Positions 1-8,377 of a stretch of DNA of 64,000 nucleotides are shown here, in pieces. The translations under genes and the position numbers were made by a program. The notes below the pieces were generated by a model, which worked only from the letters and a program-made list of their open reading frames with translations, made no database searches and was not told the origin of the DNA. Within the stretch, counting starts at the first letter, position 1. The number at the start of each line of letters is the position of its first letter. The stretch is from DASRHK01 sp963776465 (lineage in GTDB: Bacteria; Pseudomonadota; Gammaproteobacteria; Nevskiales; Nevskiaceae), in NCBI GenBank assembly GCA_963776465.1, contig CAVZMV010000002.1:2418001-2482000 (forward strand). Reading direction: 5' to 3'.

Positions 1-255
1 CAGGGCGTCCGCGGAGCCCACGACAATGTCCGCGGTCAGATCCGGATCGACTCCTTGCTCGAGCGCGCACTGGATTTCCGGGAGCCAGCTCTTGCGGACG
101 TGCTCCATGACCGTGCGATTGGGCGCCAGGAGCAGCAGCCTGCGCCCCCGCAGGCGCGACTGGAGCGGACGGATCCAGGTGTTGAGCTCCTGGTCGGTTA
201 GCCGGCCCTCGAGCCTGCGGACGCATTGGGCCCAGGATTGATCTGCGCTGATCAT
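1..255 (-). CDS. DnaA N-terminal domain protein (3' part outside window)
   Basis: The first 85 codons of a minus-strand gene are present, starting at ATG 255 and running off the left edge. The visible residues match the DnaA N-terminal domain (domain I), the part that binds DnaB and DiaA: a WAQCVRRLEG helix, then ELNTWIRPLQ, then LLLLAPNRTVMEHVRKSWLP. The ATPase and DNA-binding domains would lie outside the window, so I cannot tell true dnaA from a paralogue with only this domain. The divergent neighbour is a toxin-antitoxin pair rather than rpmH or dnaN, and no clear DnaA boxes or Shine-Dalgarno are seen upstream. Confidence 0.75.
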   Translation of the reverse strand, partial: MISADQSWAQCVRRLEGRLTDQELNTWIRPLQSRLRGRRLLLLAPNRTVMEHVRKSWLPEIQCALEQGVDPDLTADIVVGSADAL

Positions 256-520
256 CGTGAGGAGCAAGGCGCCGGTTCGGGTGTTACATCCAGAGGAACG
301 CTCGTCGCCATCGCAATCTCGCTACCGCAAAAACGTCCGGCGGCTATTCCTACACGCGTGTCACACAACCGCAATAGGGATTGGGGAATGCGTAGCCAGG
401 AAAGAAAATATTTCGCGAATGGTCAGCAAATAATCGGAAGGTCTTGCCATTTGTCGTTCCTCGGAAAAAATGGTCAAAACGCGTTAAAATGACCGTAAGA
501 AGGCCGACGGAGCGGGTGAC

Positions 521-880
521 ATGGGCGTGCTGAGGATCGAGGCCACCAAGGCCAAGGCCGGCTTTTCCAAGCTGCCCGAGAAGGCAAGGTCGCGTGACCT
601 TGAGATCACCAGGCACGGCCGCGTGCAGGGCTACTTCATCGCCCCCGACCAGTACCAGCGCTTGAAGTCGCTGGAGCGCGCCGACGCAACCGAGCTCGAG
701 CGCCTGGAGCACGAATTCCAGGCCATGGTGAAGCACATGCAGGGCGCCAAGCATCGCAAGGCCGTGGAACTCATCAAACACGTGGACCTGGCCACGATCC
801 TGGAGGTCGGGGCAAAGCACTCCGCGGGCCGCAAGGCCCACGGCGAGCACGAGCCCCGGCGCAGAAAGAAGCGGGCCTGA
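521..880 (+). CDS. Phd/YefM-like antitoxin of a zeta-toxin pair
   Basis: This 119-residue protein has an N-terminal half that resembles the Phd/YefM (prevent-host-death) fold: a beta-helix start VLRIEATKAKAGFSKLPEKA, then ITRHGRVQGYFIAPDQY, the usual TRHGRPVAVL-like strand. The C-terminal half is charged and ends in a lysine/arginine-rich tail, where the toxin-binding segment is expected. ATG 521 has a GGAGCGGG ribosome site just upstream. The stop shares one base with the start of the downstream P-loop gene, so the two are translationally coupled, as in type II toxin-antitoxin modules. The role as antitoxin is inferred from fold and position. Confidence 0.75.
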   Translation: MGVLRIEATKAKAGFSKLPEKARSRDLEITRHGRVQGYFIAPDQYQRLKSLERADATELERLEHEFQAMVKHMQGAKHRKAVELIKHVDLATILEVGAKHSAGRKAHGEHEPRRRKKRA

Positions 881-1494
881 TGGCGATCCTTGTGGCCTGC
901 GGGACGAACGGGGCGGGGAAGAGCTCCATCGTGCAGCCATACCTTGCCGCAACCGGCGGCGCCTACTTCAATCCCGACGACTACACCCGCGCGCTGGTGA
1001 AAGCGGGCCTATCGCAGCAGGACGCTAACGGCAGAGCCTGGCAGCGGGGATTCGAGCAGCTGGTGACCGCCATCGACGACGATTACGACTACGCCTTCGA
1101 GACCACCCTTGGCGGCCATGCCATCGCACTGCAGCTGATGCGGGCGCTGGCCATGAAGCGGGAGCTGATCCTCCTCTACGTGGGCCTTGACTCCGTCGAC
1201 CTTCACCTGCGGCGCGTACGCGAGCGCGTCGCACGCGGTGGGCACGACATCGCCGAGGAGGCGATCCGGCGAAGGTACGAAGACAGCCGAAAGAACCTCA
1301 TGTGGTTCATCGGCACCGCCGCGACCGTCCGCGTCTGGGATAACAGCGTGCACAGCCAGGATGGCCGGCCGACCGGCGCCCGGGAGGTGTTCACGGTCAG
1401 GGGTGGCAGGCTGAAGGCCTCCCAGAAGGTCGAGAGCGTTCCGGCCTGGACCACGGCGCTGGTCGCGCGAGCCCGGCGGCTGCGCTTGCTGTAG
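880..1494 (+). CDS. Zeta-toxin-like P-loop kinase
   Basis: This 204-residue protein starts with a Walker A loop GTNGAGKSS (residues 8-16), followed by FNPDDYTR (30-37) and the ETTLGG segment (74-79), a layout seen in zeta/PezT-type kinases. Known zeta toxins phosphorylate UDP-N-acetylglucosamine and block cell-wall synthesis; here the substrate is unknown. Arginines in VRERVARGGH and IRRRYEDS are candidate phosphate-binding residues. The gene overlaps the Phd-like antitoxin by one base. Classical zeta toxins pair with an epsilon or PezA antitoxin, so a Phd-type partner is less usual. It could also be a housekeeping P-loop kinase, but the coupling favours a toxin. Confidence 0.8.
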   Translation: MAILVACGTNGAGKSSIVQPYLAATGGAYFNPDDYTRALVKAGLSQQDANGRAWQRGFEQLVTAIDDDYDYAFETTLGGHAIALQLMRALAMKRELILLYVGLDSVDLHLRRVRERVARGGHDIAEEAIRRRYEDSRKNLMWFIGTAATVRVWDNSVHSQDGRPTGAREVFTVRGGRLKASQKVESVPAWTTALVARARRLRLL

Positions 1495-1572
1495 TTGCCC
1501 GGGACCTGTGCAGGTCCGCAGTTGGAAACCATAGACCGGCGAAGACGGGGGCGCCTTGACATTGATATAACC

Positions 1573-1588
1573 ATACGACTAGTCTTAT
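1573..1588. promoter_or_regulatory. Candidate ArsR operator palindrome
   Basis: ATACGACTAGTCTTAT is a 16-bp palindrome with one mismatched pair, centred at 1580/1581 and ending six bases before the ArsR-type start codon. ArsR proteins bind such AT-rich dyads over their own promoters, so autoregulation of the ArsR-desaturase pair is likely. This is an inference from position. Confidence 0.45.
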
Positions 1589-1594
1589 AGGTAT

Positions 1595-1906
1595 ATGAGA
1601 ACCGACCACGTCTCGCATCTCCCGCCACTCTGGGAAGTCTATTCCGGCGTTTTCCGCGCCCTGGGAGATCCCTTGCGACAGAGGATCCTGCTTCTGTTCG
1701 ACCGAAACGAGCGCCTGACCATCAAGCAGATCGTCGACGTCTTCTCGGCCAGTCGGACGAACGTCGTGCATCACCTGGGCGTGCTCGAGGCCGCTGGCGT
1801 GTTGCGGCGCGAGAAGGTAGGCAAGGAGGTACAGCTGTGGATCGACAAGGCGCACTTGCTCGAGGCGATCCGCAAGGTGGCTGGCTTGGTGGCCAAACGG
1901 GTCTGA
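1595..1906 (+). CDS. ArsR-family winged-helix regulator
   Basis: This 103-residue protein has the ArsR winged-helix layout: VFRALGDPLRQRILLLF (helix 1-2), then a recognition region TIKQIVDVFSASRTNVVHHLGVLEAAGVL and a wing RREKVGKEVQLWI. No cysteine pair for metal binding is present, so it is more like the non-metal ArsR regulators of lipid or stress genes. A palindrome lies directly before the start. The ribosome site is weak (TATAGG four bases before ATG), so the mRNA could be nearly leaderless. The desaturase gene follows 14 bp downstream and is its likely target. Confidence 0.85.
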   Translation: MRTDHVSHLPPLWEVYSGVFRALGDPLRQRILLLFDRNERLTIKQIVDVFSASRTNVVHHLGVLEAAGVLRREKVGKEVQLWIDKAHLLEAIRKVAGLVAKRV

Positions 1907-1920
1907 GAGCCGAGGAACAA

Positions 1921-2670
1921 ATGATCTACATCTTCGCAACGTTTGCTGTGTGCTTCCTGATCGAGAACCTCGTTCCAGGATGGAAGCTGCCTAAAGTGCG
2001 GACCTGGACCTTCCGTGTGCTTGCGGTAAATGCGGTGCAGCTGGGCGTGGTGCTGCTGGCGGGCGTGACCTGGGAGCGCTGGCTGTCGTCGTGGTCACTG
2101 CTGTCGCTCTCGGAGCGGGTGAGCCCGCTGGCCGGAGGCTTCCTCGCATATTTCATCGCGACGTTCGTCTTTTACTGGTGGCACCGCTGGCGACACGAGG
2201 TCGACGTCCTATGGGTCGGCTTTCACCAGATCCATCACAGCCCGCGGCGCCTGGAGGTCATCACCTCCTTCTACAAGCATCCCGGTGAGATGGTCGTGAA
2301 TTCCATCCTCGGCAGCCTGCTCGTGTACACCTTGCTGGGCCTGTCGCTGGAGGCAGGGGCGATCTACACAGCCTGCACGGCCCTCGGCGAATTCTTCTAT
2401 CACACCAATATCCGCACCCCTCGCTGGATTGGCCTTTTCTTCCAGAGGCCCGAGATGCATCGGATCCACCATCAGCACGGCCGGCACAAGAACAACTATG
2501 GCGACATCACCTGGTGGGACATGCTCTTTGGCACCTATGAGAACCCACCGGAGTTCCGGGAAACCTGTGGTTTCGACGACGTCGACGAACAACGACTGGG
2601 GGAAATGTTGTTATATACAGACGTTCACAAGGTCGCGCCCAAGGGGGCTCCAAGCGCTAGAACTGGTTGA
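1921..2670 (+). CDS. Sterol desaturase / fatty acid hydroxylase family membrane protein
   Basis: This 249-residue integral membrane di-iron enzyme carries the histidine clusters of the family: HRWRH (88-92), HQIHH (102-106) and HRIHHQH (180-186). The first transmembrane helices lie at about residues 1-19, 32-50 and 70-88, with more between the second and third clusters. Family members hydroxylate or desaturate lipids with O2. ATG 1921 is chosen because it has a GAGGAAC ribosome site and follows the ArsR stop by 14 bp; an in-frame start further upstream would overlap arsR. The lipid substrate cannot be read from sequence. Confidence 0.9.
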   Translation: MIYIFATFAVCFLIENLVPGWKLPKVRTWTFRVLAVNAVQLGVVLLAGVTWERWLSSWSLLSLSERVSPLAGGFLAYFIATFVFYWWHRWRHEVDVLWVGFHQIHHSPRRLEVITSFYKHPGEMVVNSILGSLLVYTLLGLSLEAGAIYTACTALGEFFYHTNIRTPRWIGLFFQRPEMHRIHHQHGRHKNNYGDITWWDMLFGTYENPPEFRETCGFDDVDEQRLGEMLLYTDVHKVAPKGAPSARTG

Positions 2671-2701
2671 TCACTGAAGCTGCGTCTGCAAGGGGGGATT
2701 C

Positions 2702-3082
2702 ATGCTTCTACAACTGTGGCACCTGCTTTTCTCATCGAATGGCCGCGTCGCCCGGTCGAGCTGGTGGATCGGGGGATTGCTGACGGGTTTGTTGTTCGTA
2801 GTGCTCCTGGTGTTTCTCGAGACGCAGTTCAGCCGACAGAGCTCGTTGATCCTGTATCCGCCGTACCTGTGGATAGTGCTCGCGCTGTCCGTCAAACGGA
2901 TGCGCGATCGCGGTCGGTCTCCGTTCTGGCTCTCCATGGCGCTGCTGCCGATCCTGGGACCGCTATGGCTGTTCATGGAGCTGGGGTGCCGCCGGGGCAC
3001 GATCGGGGAGAACCACTACGGACCGGATCCGTACGACGCCCGGCCGGACTACTTCACGGTCAAGACGGACCAGACGTCATGA
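2702..3082 (+). CDS. DUF805 family membrane protein
   Basis: This 126-residue protein has the DUF805 pattern: a short NGRVARSSWWIGGLL start, two or three hydrophobic helices, and the signature LSVKRMRDRGRSPFW between them. The function of the family is unknown. ATG 2702 follows a strong AAGGGGGG ribosome site. The stop overlaps the next start as ATGA, so it is translationally coupled to the oxidase-methyltransferase fusion. Confidence 0.85.
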   Translation: MLLQLWHLLFSSNGRVARSSWWIGGLLTGLLFVVLLVFLETQFSRQSSLILYPPYLWIVLALSVKRMRDRGRSPFWLSMALLPILGPLWLFMELGCRRGTIGENHYGPDPYDARPDYFTVKTDQTS

Positions 3083-5328
3083 GCGCCGTGATCGTCAATG
3101 ATGTGACGCACCTGAATCCCGTTCCTGTCTGGGCGGTGACTACGCCAACCAGCGTTGCCGAGGTGCAGGACGCGATCCGCCGCAGCACCGGCCCCATCTC
3201 GGTTGGTGGCGGCCATTTCAGCATGGGTGGCCAGACTGCGAGCCCGGGCAGCTTGCACATCGACATGCGCAAGCTCAACCGCGTGCTGCACTTCTCGCCG
3301 GAGCACCAGACTATCCGCGTGCAGGCGGGGATTCGCTGGTGCGACATCCAGCGCTTCGTCGACCCCCACGGCTTTGCCGTGAAGATCATGCAGACCTACG
3401 CCAACTTCACGGTCGGCGGGGCGCTCAGCGTGAACTGTCACGGGCGCTACGTCGGTTTGGGACCCGTCATCATGTCGGTGCGGACGATCAAGCTCGTGCT
3501 CGTGAGCGGCGAGCTGCTCGAAGCCTCGCCAAACCAGCATGCCGAGCTCTTCTACGGTGCTATCGGCGGCTATAGCGCGCTGGGCGTCATAGTCGAAGCC
3601 GAGCTCGACCTCGCCCAGAACAAGCGCGTCGAGCGCATCGTCAAGAAGCTGCCGACGAAGGATTACTACGCGTACTTCCGCAAGAACGTCCGCACCTCGC
3701 GCGAGGCGGTGTTCCATAACGCCGATCTCTACGCGCCGCATTACGGGTGCGTGCGCGCCGTGACCTGGCAGGAAACCAAGAAGCCGGCGTCGATCCCGCA
3801 CCGGCTCAAGCCGCTACGGCGCGTCTACGCGCTGGAGAAGTACTTCCTGTGGACGATCACGGAGACGCCGTTTGGCAAGTGGCGACGTGAATTCCTGATC
3901 GACCCGTTGCTTTATGCCACCGGCAAGGTGCACTGGCGCAATTACGAGGCGGGCTACGACGTCGCGGAGCTGGAGCCCGTGTCGCGCAAGTGGAGGACCT
4001 ACGTTCTCCAGGAATACTTCGTTCCCGTCGAGCGCTTCGACGAGTTCGTGCCGAAGATGGCCGCCGTGCTGCAGCGCCATCGCGTCAACGCGCTGAACAT
4101 CTCGGTGCGGCACGCGCTGGCGGACCCCGGGTCGCTGCTTGCCTGGGCGCGCCAGGAATGCTTTGCCTTCGTGCTCTATTACAAGCAGCGCACGCGCGAG
4201 AACGCCAAGACCCGCGTGGCCGTATGGACCCGGGAGCTGATCGACGCGGCGCTGTCCTGCGGCGGCACCTACTACCTGCCTTACCAGCCCCACGGCACGG
4301 ACGAGCAGTTCCACCGCGGCTACCCGCGCGCTAGGGAGCTCTTCGCGCTCAAGGGCAAGTACGACCCGGGCTATCGCCTGCGCAACAGCCTGTGGGACCG
4401 CTACTACGCTCCGACGCTTCAGGAAGCGGCAGTCACACAGCCCGAGCGAGAGTCGGAATTCCACTCGGTGTTCTCGAGCACCGAGGGTCACGACGCGTTT
4501 TACCGATTTCTGCACCACGTCTACCGCCTGTATCCGGAAGACCGCTTTCAAACGCTCATCAAGGAAGCGTGCGGGCTGCACCGGGACGATGAGGCGATCT
4601 ACCGACACCTTCAGCAGAAGATCGGCACGATCAAGCCGCCGCTCGCGGATCTTTTCTATGCCCTGCCGTCGCTGGCCAGGCAGAAGAAGGAGATGGCGCG
4701 GCAGACGCTCGAGCTCCTGGGCGACCGGCGCGACATCAATGGCTACGTCGAGATCGGCACCACGGGACGCTATGCAGGCGCGCTCAAGAAGCACCTGCGC
4801 TTCAAGGGACCGCTCTTCCTGGTCAACGACCTTGCGCCGACGAACTCCCCCGTCGACATCATCGAGCGCGGGCAGGTCGGCAAGCTCGGCACCTTCGTGC
4901 CGATGGACAACTACGCGCCGATCCCCGAAGCCGCGGTCGCCAGCGAAAGCGTCGACCTCGTGAGCTGCTTCATCGGGTTGCACCACATCGAGCCGGCAAG
5001 GCTTCAGGGCTTCATCCATTCGATCTGGCGGGTGCTGCGACCGGGTGGCATCTTCATCCTGCGCGACCACGACGTCACCAGCCCCTACATGGACGACTTC
5101 GTGTCCCTGGCGCACACGGTGTTCAACGCCGGACTTGGCGTGCCGTGGGAGGTGAACCAGCAGGAGCCGCGCTACTTCACCTCGGTCAGCGAGTGGGTGA
5201 AGCGCCTTGCGGCGGCGGGCCTGCAGGACACCGGCAAGCGACTCGTGCAGGCGGGAGACCCCTCCGACAACGTGCTGATGGCGTTCGTGAAGAGTAATCG
5301 CGCCGCGCACCTCGAGAAGGCGGCATGA
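3079..5328 (+). CDS. FAD-dependent oxidase fused to a class I methyltransferase
   Basis: This 749-residue protein has two enzyme halves. Residues 1 to about 450 form an FAD_binding_4 oxidase: the ISVGGGHFSMGG loop (40-51), then FTVGGALSVNCHGR, as in aldonolactone and berberine-bridge-type oxidases. Residues from about 550 to 740 form a SAM-dependent methyltransferase: VEIGTTGRYAG (motif I position), GLHHIEP near 632, and RVLRPGGIFILRDHDV near 655. Motif I is degenerate (EIGTTG rather than DxGxGxG). The ATG overlaps the DUF805 stop by 4 bp and the next gene overlaps the stop by 4 bp. The pathway is unknown, but the context suggests oxidation and methylation of one small or lipid substrate. Confidence 0.8.
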   Translation: MSAVIVNDVTHLNPVPVWAVTTPTSVAEVQDAIRRSTGPISVGGGHFSMGGQTASPGSLHIDMRKLNRVLHFSPEHQTIRVQAGIRWCDIQRFVDPHGFAVKIMQTYANFTVGGALSVNCHGRYVGLGPVIMSVRTIKLVLVSGELLEASPNQHAELFYGAIGGYSALGVIVEAELDLAQNKRVERIVKKLPTKDYYAYFRKNVRTSREAVFHNADLYAPHYGCVRAVTWQETKKPASIPHRLKPLRRVYALEKYFLWTITETPFGKWRREFLIDPLLYATGKVHWRNYEAGYDVAELEPVSRKWRTYVLQEYFVPVERFDEFVPKMAAVLQRHRVNALNISVRHALADPGSLLAWARQECFAFVLYYKQRTRENAKTRVAVWTRELIDAALSCGGTYYLPYQPHGTDEQFHRGYPRARELFALKGKYDPGYRLRNSLWDRYYAPTLQEAAVTQPERESEFHSVFSSTEGHDAFYRFLHHVYRLYPEDRFQTLIKEACGLHRDDEAIYRHLQQKIGTIKPPLADLFYALPSLARQKKEMARQTLELLGDRRDINGYVEIGTTGRYAGALKKHLRFKGPLFLVNDLAPTNSPVDIIERGQVGKLGTFVPMDNYAPIPEAAVASESVDLVSCFIGLHHIEPARLQGFIHSIWRVLRPGGIFILRDHDVTSPYMDDFVSLAHTVFNAGLGVPWEVNQQEPRYFTSVSEWVKRLAAAGLQDTGKRLVQAGDPSDNVLMAFVKSNRAAHLEKAA

Positions 5329-6344
5329 GGGCGATCGTGGCAGGAGTGTGTCTGGCCCTCTGCGCCTGGACGGCCGTCGCGGCGGATGTTGTGACTCCCA
5401 AGGAGCATCGCCGCGGCGTCGAGCAGACCTTCCTCACGTTCCCCGAATGGTTCCTGGTGCACAGCCCGGCGGAGCTCGCAGCGTTCGTGCGCGAGCATCC
5501 GCCCAGCGACTTCCCGTTTTACGGGCATGTCCGGCAGTTCTGGTCGAGCTACAGCGACGTGCGCAAGGCCGTCGCGGAATATCCGCCCAACCCCGGCTAT
5601 CACCTGATGATCTGCGTGATCGGGGTGAGCACGACGGTCGAGTACATGATCCGCTGGTGGTACGGCACCACCGTCGGCCGCCTCTCGGCGCTGGCCATGG
5701 ACCATGGCATGACCGAGGAGGACAAGTTCGGCGCGGTCGTTGCGCAGGACTACGTGGACTTCATCCGCGTGCTCCCGTGGTACGAGTACGACTTCGCCGG
5801 CAAGCTCAAGCGCTTGTGGTCGGAGACGACCCTCTGGGGTAACGATCCCCTGCGCAAGTGGGAGCGCAAGTACGCGCTGACCACCGAGTACGCGGTCAAA
5901 GCGATCTACGGGTGGCTGATAAAGCTCGGCACGCGTTCCGTGTACGAACCGGCGCTCCTTGTCACCGCGGTTGTCGTCGACCGCGTGCCGGACGGACTGG
6001 AAAAGGAGCTGCCCGACATGAAGGTCGGGCAGGGCGTCGGCGAGGGCGGAACGCTCCTCATCGTGCCGCGCTACGAGGCCTTCATGAAGTACAGCACGAC
6101 GCTTGCCAGCCACGGCGCGCAGTTTGAAGAGATCGCCGGAAACGATGGGGCAATCCTGCTCAGCGTGCTGACGCCGCCAGCCTGGAAGCCCACGTGCGAT
6201 TGCCACGTGCTTTTCAGGCAGCCGATCCTCACCGTGCCTGGCCGCGAGCGGGTCGCGCTCGTCACGACCGTGCCCGAGCTTGCCGGCGTCCTCAACGGAC
6301 TTCGCCAACCGGACGTGCACCTCGAGCACGTCTACGACTACTGA
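5325..6344 (+). CDS. Exported protein of unknown function
   Basis: This 339-residue protein has an N-terminal signal peptide (hydrophobic residues 3-19, AVAAD cleavage region). The mature part has no domain I can name; a notable segment is VEQTFLTFPEWFLVHSPAEL near residues 32-52, and a further hydrophobic stretch PGYHLMICVIGVSTTVEYMI lies near residue 90. The gene overlaps the oxidase-methyltransferase by 4 bp, so it probably serves the same pathway from the periplasm or membrane. A LPxxKVGQGVGEGG-type segment near residue 230 is glycine-rich. Confidence 0.7.
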   Translation: MRAIVAGVCLALCAWTAVAADVVTPKEHRRGVEQTFLTFPEWFLVHSPAELAAFVREHPPSDFPFYGHVRQFWSSYSDVRKAVAEYPPNPGYHLMICVIGVSTTVEYMIRWWYGTTVGRLSALAMDHGMTEEDKFGAVVAQDYVDFIRVLPWYEYDFAGKLKRLWSETTLWGNDPLRKWERKYALTTEYAVKAIYGWLIKLGTRSVYEPALLVTAVVVDRVPDGLEKELPDMKVGQGVGEGGTLLIVPRYEAFMKYSTTLASHGAQFEEIAGNDGAILLSVLTPPAWKPTCDCHVLFRQPILTVPGRERVALVTTVPELAGVLNGLRQPDVHLEHVYDY

Positions 6345-6347
6345 TCG

Positions 6348-7334
6348 ATGCGCATCGTCCTGAAACGCGCCGCCCAGGTCGTCGCAATCATCGGTGTTGT
6401 CGTCGCGCTCCTCCTGGTGCTGTGCGTGGTGCAGGCCCGGCAGCGCGAAACCGGCGACGCTGTGGCTTCCGCGCCCCGTACCGGTCAGCGCGTCCACGCC
6501 GACGACGTGGAGATGTTCGTGCAGGCGGCAGGTCCCGCCTCGGGGCCGGTCGTGCTGCTGGTGCACGGCACCGGCGCGTGGAGCCAGACCTGGCGCCCGA
6601 CGCTTGAGGCGCTCGGCGCGGCAGGGTTTCGCGCCATCGCCCTGGACCTGCCTCCGTTCGGCTACTCGTCGCGGCCCGCAAGCGGTGTCTACGACAAGGC
6701 GACGCAGGGCAGACGCATCGTCGCGGCCATGGACGCCTTGCAGATCGGCAGCGCCACGCTCGTCGGCCATTCCTTCGGCGGCGGCCCGACGGTGGAGGCC
6801 GCGATGCAGGTCCCAGAGCGCGTACGGGGCCTGGTGCTGGTGGACGCAGCGCTGAACCTGCACACGGGCGAGGCACCGGCGCTGCCGGCCGCGGCAAGGA
6901 TGATCCTTAGCTGCGGACCGCTGCGTGATGCGCTCGTCGCAGCCTTCCTCACCAATCCGATGTTCACGCCGCGGCTGTTGCGCGCGTTCGTTGCCCGGGA
7001 CGAGGCGGTGACCGACGCGCGCGTCCGGATCTACCAGGAGCCTCTGTCGCTGCGCGGCACGACCGCCGCGTACGGCCGCTGGCTGCCTTACCTGATGCAG
7101 GCCGCTCCCGGCGCGCGCAGCGAAAATCCGGCGCAGTACCGGCAGCTCACGATGCCGATGGTGGCGATCTGGGGTGCGCTGGACACGATCACACCGCTGG
7201 ATCAGGCGCAGGCCCTGGTCGCGGCGGCGCCCAATGCGCACCTTGTGGTGATGCCCGATGTCGGTCACATCCCGCAGATCGAGGACACCGACGGCTTCAA
7301 CCGGCGGCTGCTCGATTCCCTCGCCAGCCTTTAA
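6348..7334 (+). CDS. Alpha/beta hydrolase with N-terminal membrane anchor
   Basis: This 328-residue protein begins with a hydrophobic helix (residues 8-28), so it is anchored or exported. The hydrolase domain shows the oxyanion HGTG motif near 73, the nucleophile elbow GHSFGG near 141-146, an aspartate in ALDTITPLD near 279 and a histidine in VGHIPQIE near 305, a complete Ser-Asp-His triad. It starts 3 bp after the previous stop, in the same run of genes. The substrate may be an ester or lactone made by the oxidase upstream; this is inferred from context. Confidence 0.88.
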   Translation: MRIVLKRAAQVVAIIGVVVALLLVLCVVQARQRETGDAVASAPRTGQRVHADDVEMFVQAAGPASGPVVLLVHGTGAWSQTWRPTLEALGAAGFRAIALDLPPFGYSSRPASGVYDKATQGRRIVAAMDALQIGSATLVGHSFGGGPTVEAAMQVPERVRGLVLVDAALNLHTGEAPALPAAARMILSCGPLRDALVAAFLTNPMFTPRLLRAFVARDEAVTDARVRIYQEPLSLRGTTAAYGRWLPYLMQAAPGARSENPAQYRQLTMPMVAIWGALDTITPLDQAQALVAAAPNAHLVVMPDVGHIPQIEDTDGFNRRLLDSLASL

Positions 7335-7357
7335 AAAACATTGTGAGGACAGCAAGC

Positions 7358-8242
7358 ATGTCGCAGATGACCGGAAAAACCGCCCTGGTCACGGGCGCCA
7401 CCAACGGCATCGGTCTTGCGATCGCGCACGGGCTCGCGGAGCAGGGCGCCAACGTCGTCGTCGTCGGCCGCGACCCCGACAAGTGCCGCGGTGTCGTCGC
7501 CGCGTTGCCACGTATCGGTCCGGGCCAGTCGCATTGGCATCACGCCGCCGACCTCTCCAGCATGCGGCAGGTCGATGCACTGGCGCGCAAGGTCTCGGCC
7601 GAGCAGGCGCGTCTCGACGTCCTGGTCAATAACGCCGGTGCATGGTTCTCCACGCGACAGGTCAGCGAAGAGGGAATCGAGATGACCTGGGCGCTGAACC
7701 ACCTTCAGTACTTCCGGCTGACGCAAGGCTTGCTGCAGCTGCTCAAGGACACCGCCAGGCAGCATGGCGAGGCTCGGATCATCAGCCAGTCCTCCGGCGC
7801 GCACCACGAAGGACAGATGCGCTGGGACGACCTTCAATTCACCCGCGACTGGGAAGGGGCGGGGCGCGGCAGCGTCGGTGCAGGATGGGCCGTCTACTCG
7901 CAAAGCAAGCTCGCCAACGTGCTCTTCACCCTGGCGCTTGCGAGGCGCCTGCAGGGAACCGGCGTCACCGCCAACGCCGTGCATCCCGGCGTCGTCGTCA
8001 CCGGCTTTAGCCAGAACAATGGCCTGCTGTATCGCCTGGCCGCCCCGATCCGCCGGATGCGCAACCAGAAGACGCCGGCCGATGGCGCAGCGCCGGCGAT
8101 CCATGTTGCGAGCGCGCCGGCGATGAAGGGCGTCTCGGGAAAATACTTCGCGCCGCCGAACGTCGAGGAGCCCGTGAGCGCGGCTGCCAGGGATGCGGCC
8201 GCGCAGGAGCGGCTGTGGGAGGTCAGCGCCGCACAGGCGTAA
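7358..8242 (+). CDS. Short-chain dehydrogenase/reductase
   Basis: This 294-residue SDR enzyme has the NAD(P) site TGATNGIGLA near residue 12, VLVNNAGAWF near 88, and the catalytic YSQSK near 180 preceded by a serine in ISQSSGAHHE. The length and the extra insert after the serine resemble the retinol dehydrogenase/WWOX-like branch. ATG 7358 sits 8 bp after a GAGGA ribosome site, better than an upstream in-frame GTG at 7343. It lies 23 bp after the hydrolase gene and closes the gene run. Confidence 0.9.
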   Translation: MSQMTGKTALVTGATNGIGLAIAHGLAEQGANVVVVGRDPDKCRGVVAALPRIGPGQSHWHHAADLSSMRQVDALARKVSAEQARLDVLVNNAGAWFSTRQVSEEGIEMTWALNHLQYFRLTQGLLQLLKDTARQHGEARIISQSSGAHHEGQMRWDDLQFTRDWEGAGRGSVGAGWAVYSQSKLANVLFTLALARRLQGTGVTANAVHPGVVVTGFSQNNGLLYRLAAPIRRMRNQKTPADGAAPAIHVASAPAMKGVSGKYFAPPNVEEPVSAAARDAAAQERLWEVSAAQA

Positions 8243-8377
8243 TTCTAAAGGGCCACAGGATGGTTTCCGGAAACAGGCATTCCCGGAAATGACGGCTGTC
8301 GTTTCCCGGCAGGCTCATTCCCTGAGCCAGTTCCGGGCGCAAGATGCTGCAGGGACACTGAAGGGAGAAAGACCTGC

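Noticed and set aside
256..520. Possible replication origin next to the DnaA-domain gene
   Set aside because: I found no TTATNCACA-type DnaA boxes and no AT-rich unwinding stretch in this spacer.
5172..7355. Long minus-strand open frame opposite the exported protein and hydrolase genes
   Set aside because: Arg/Ala/His-rich without a motif, and the genes on the + strand have clear families.
8243..8377. Regulatory repeat cluster (TTTCCGGAAA, TTCCCGGAAA)
   Set aside because: The words are short palindromes of high-GC DNA; too little to call an operator.
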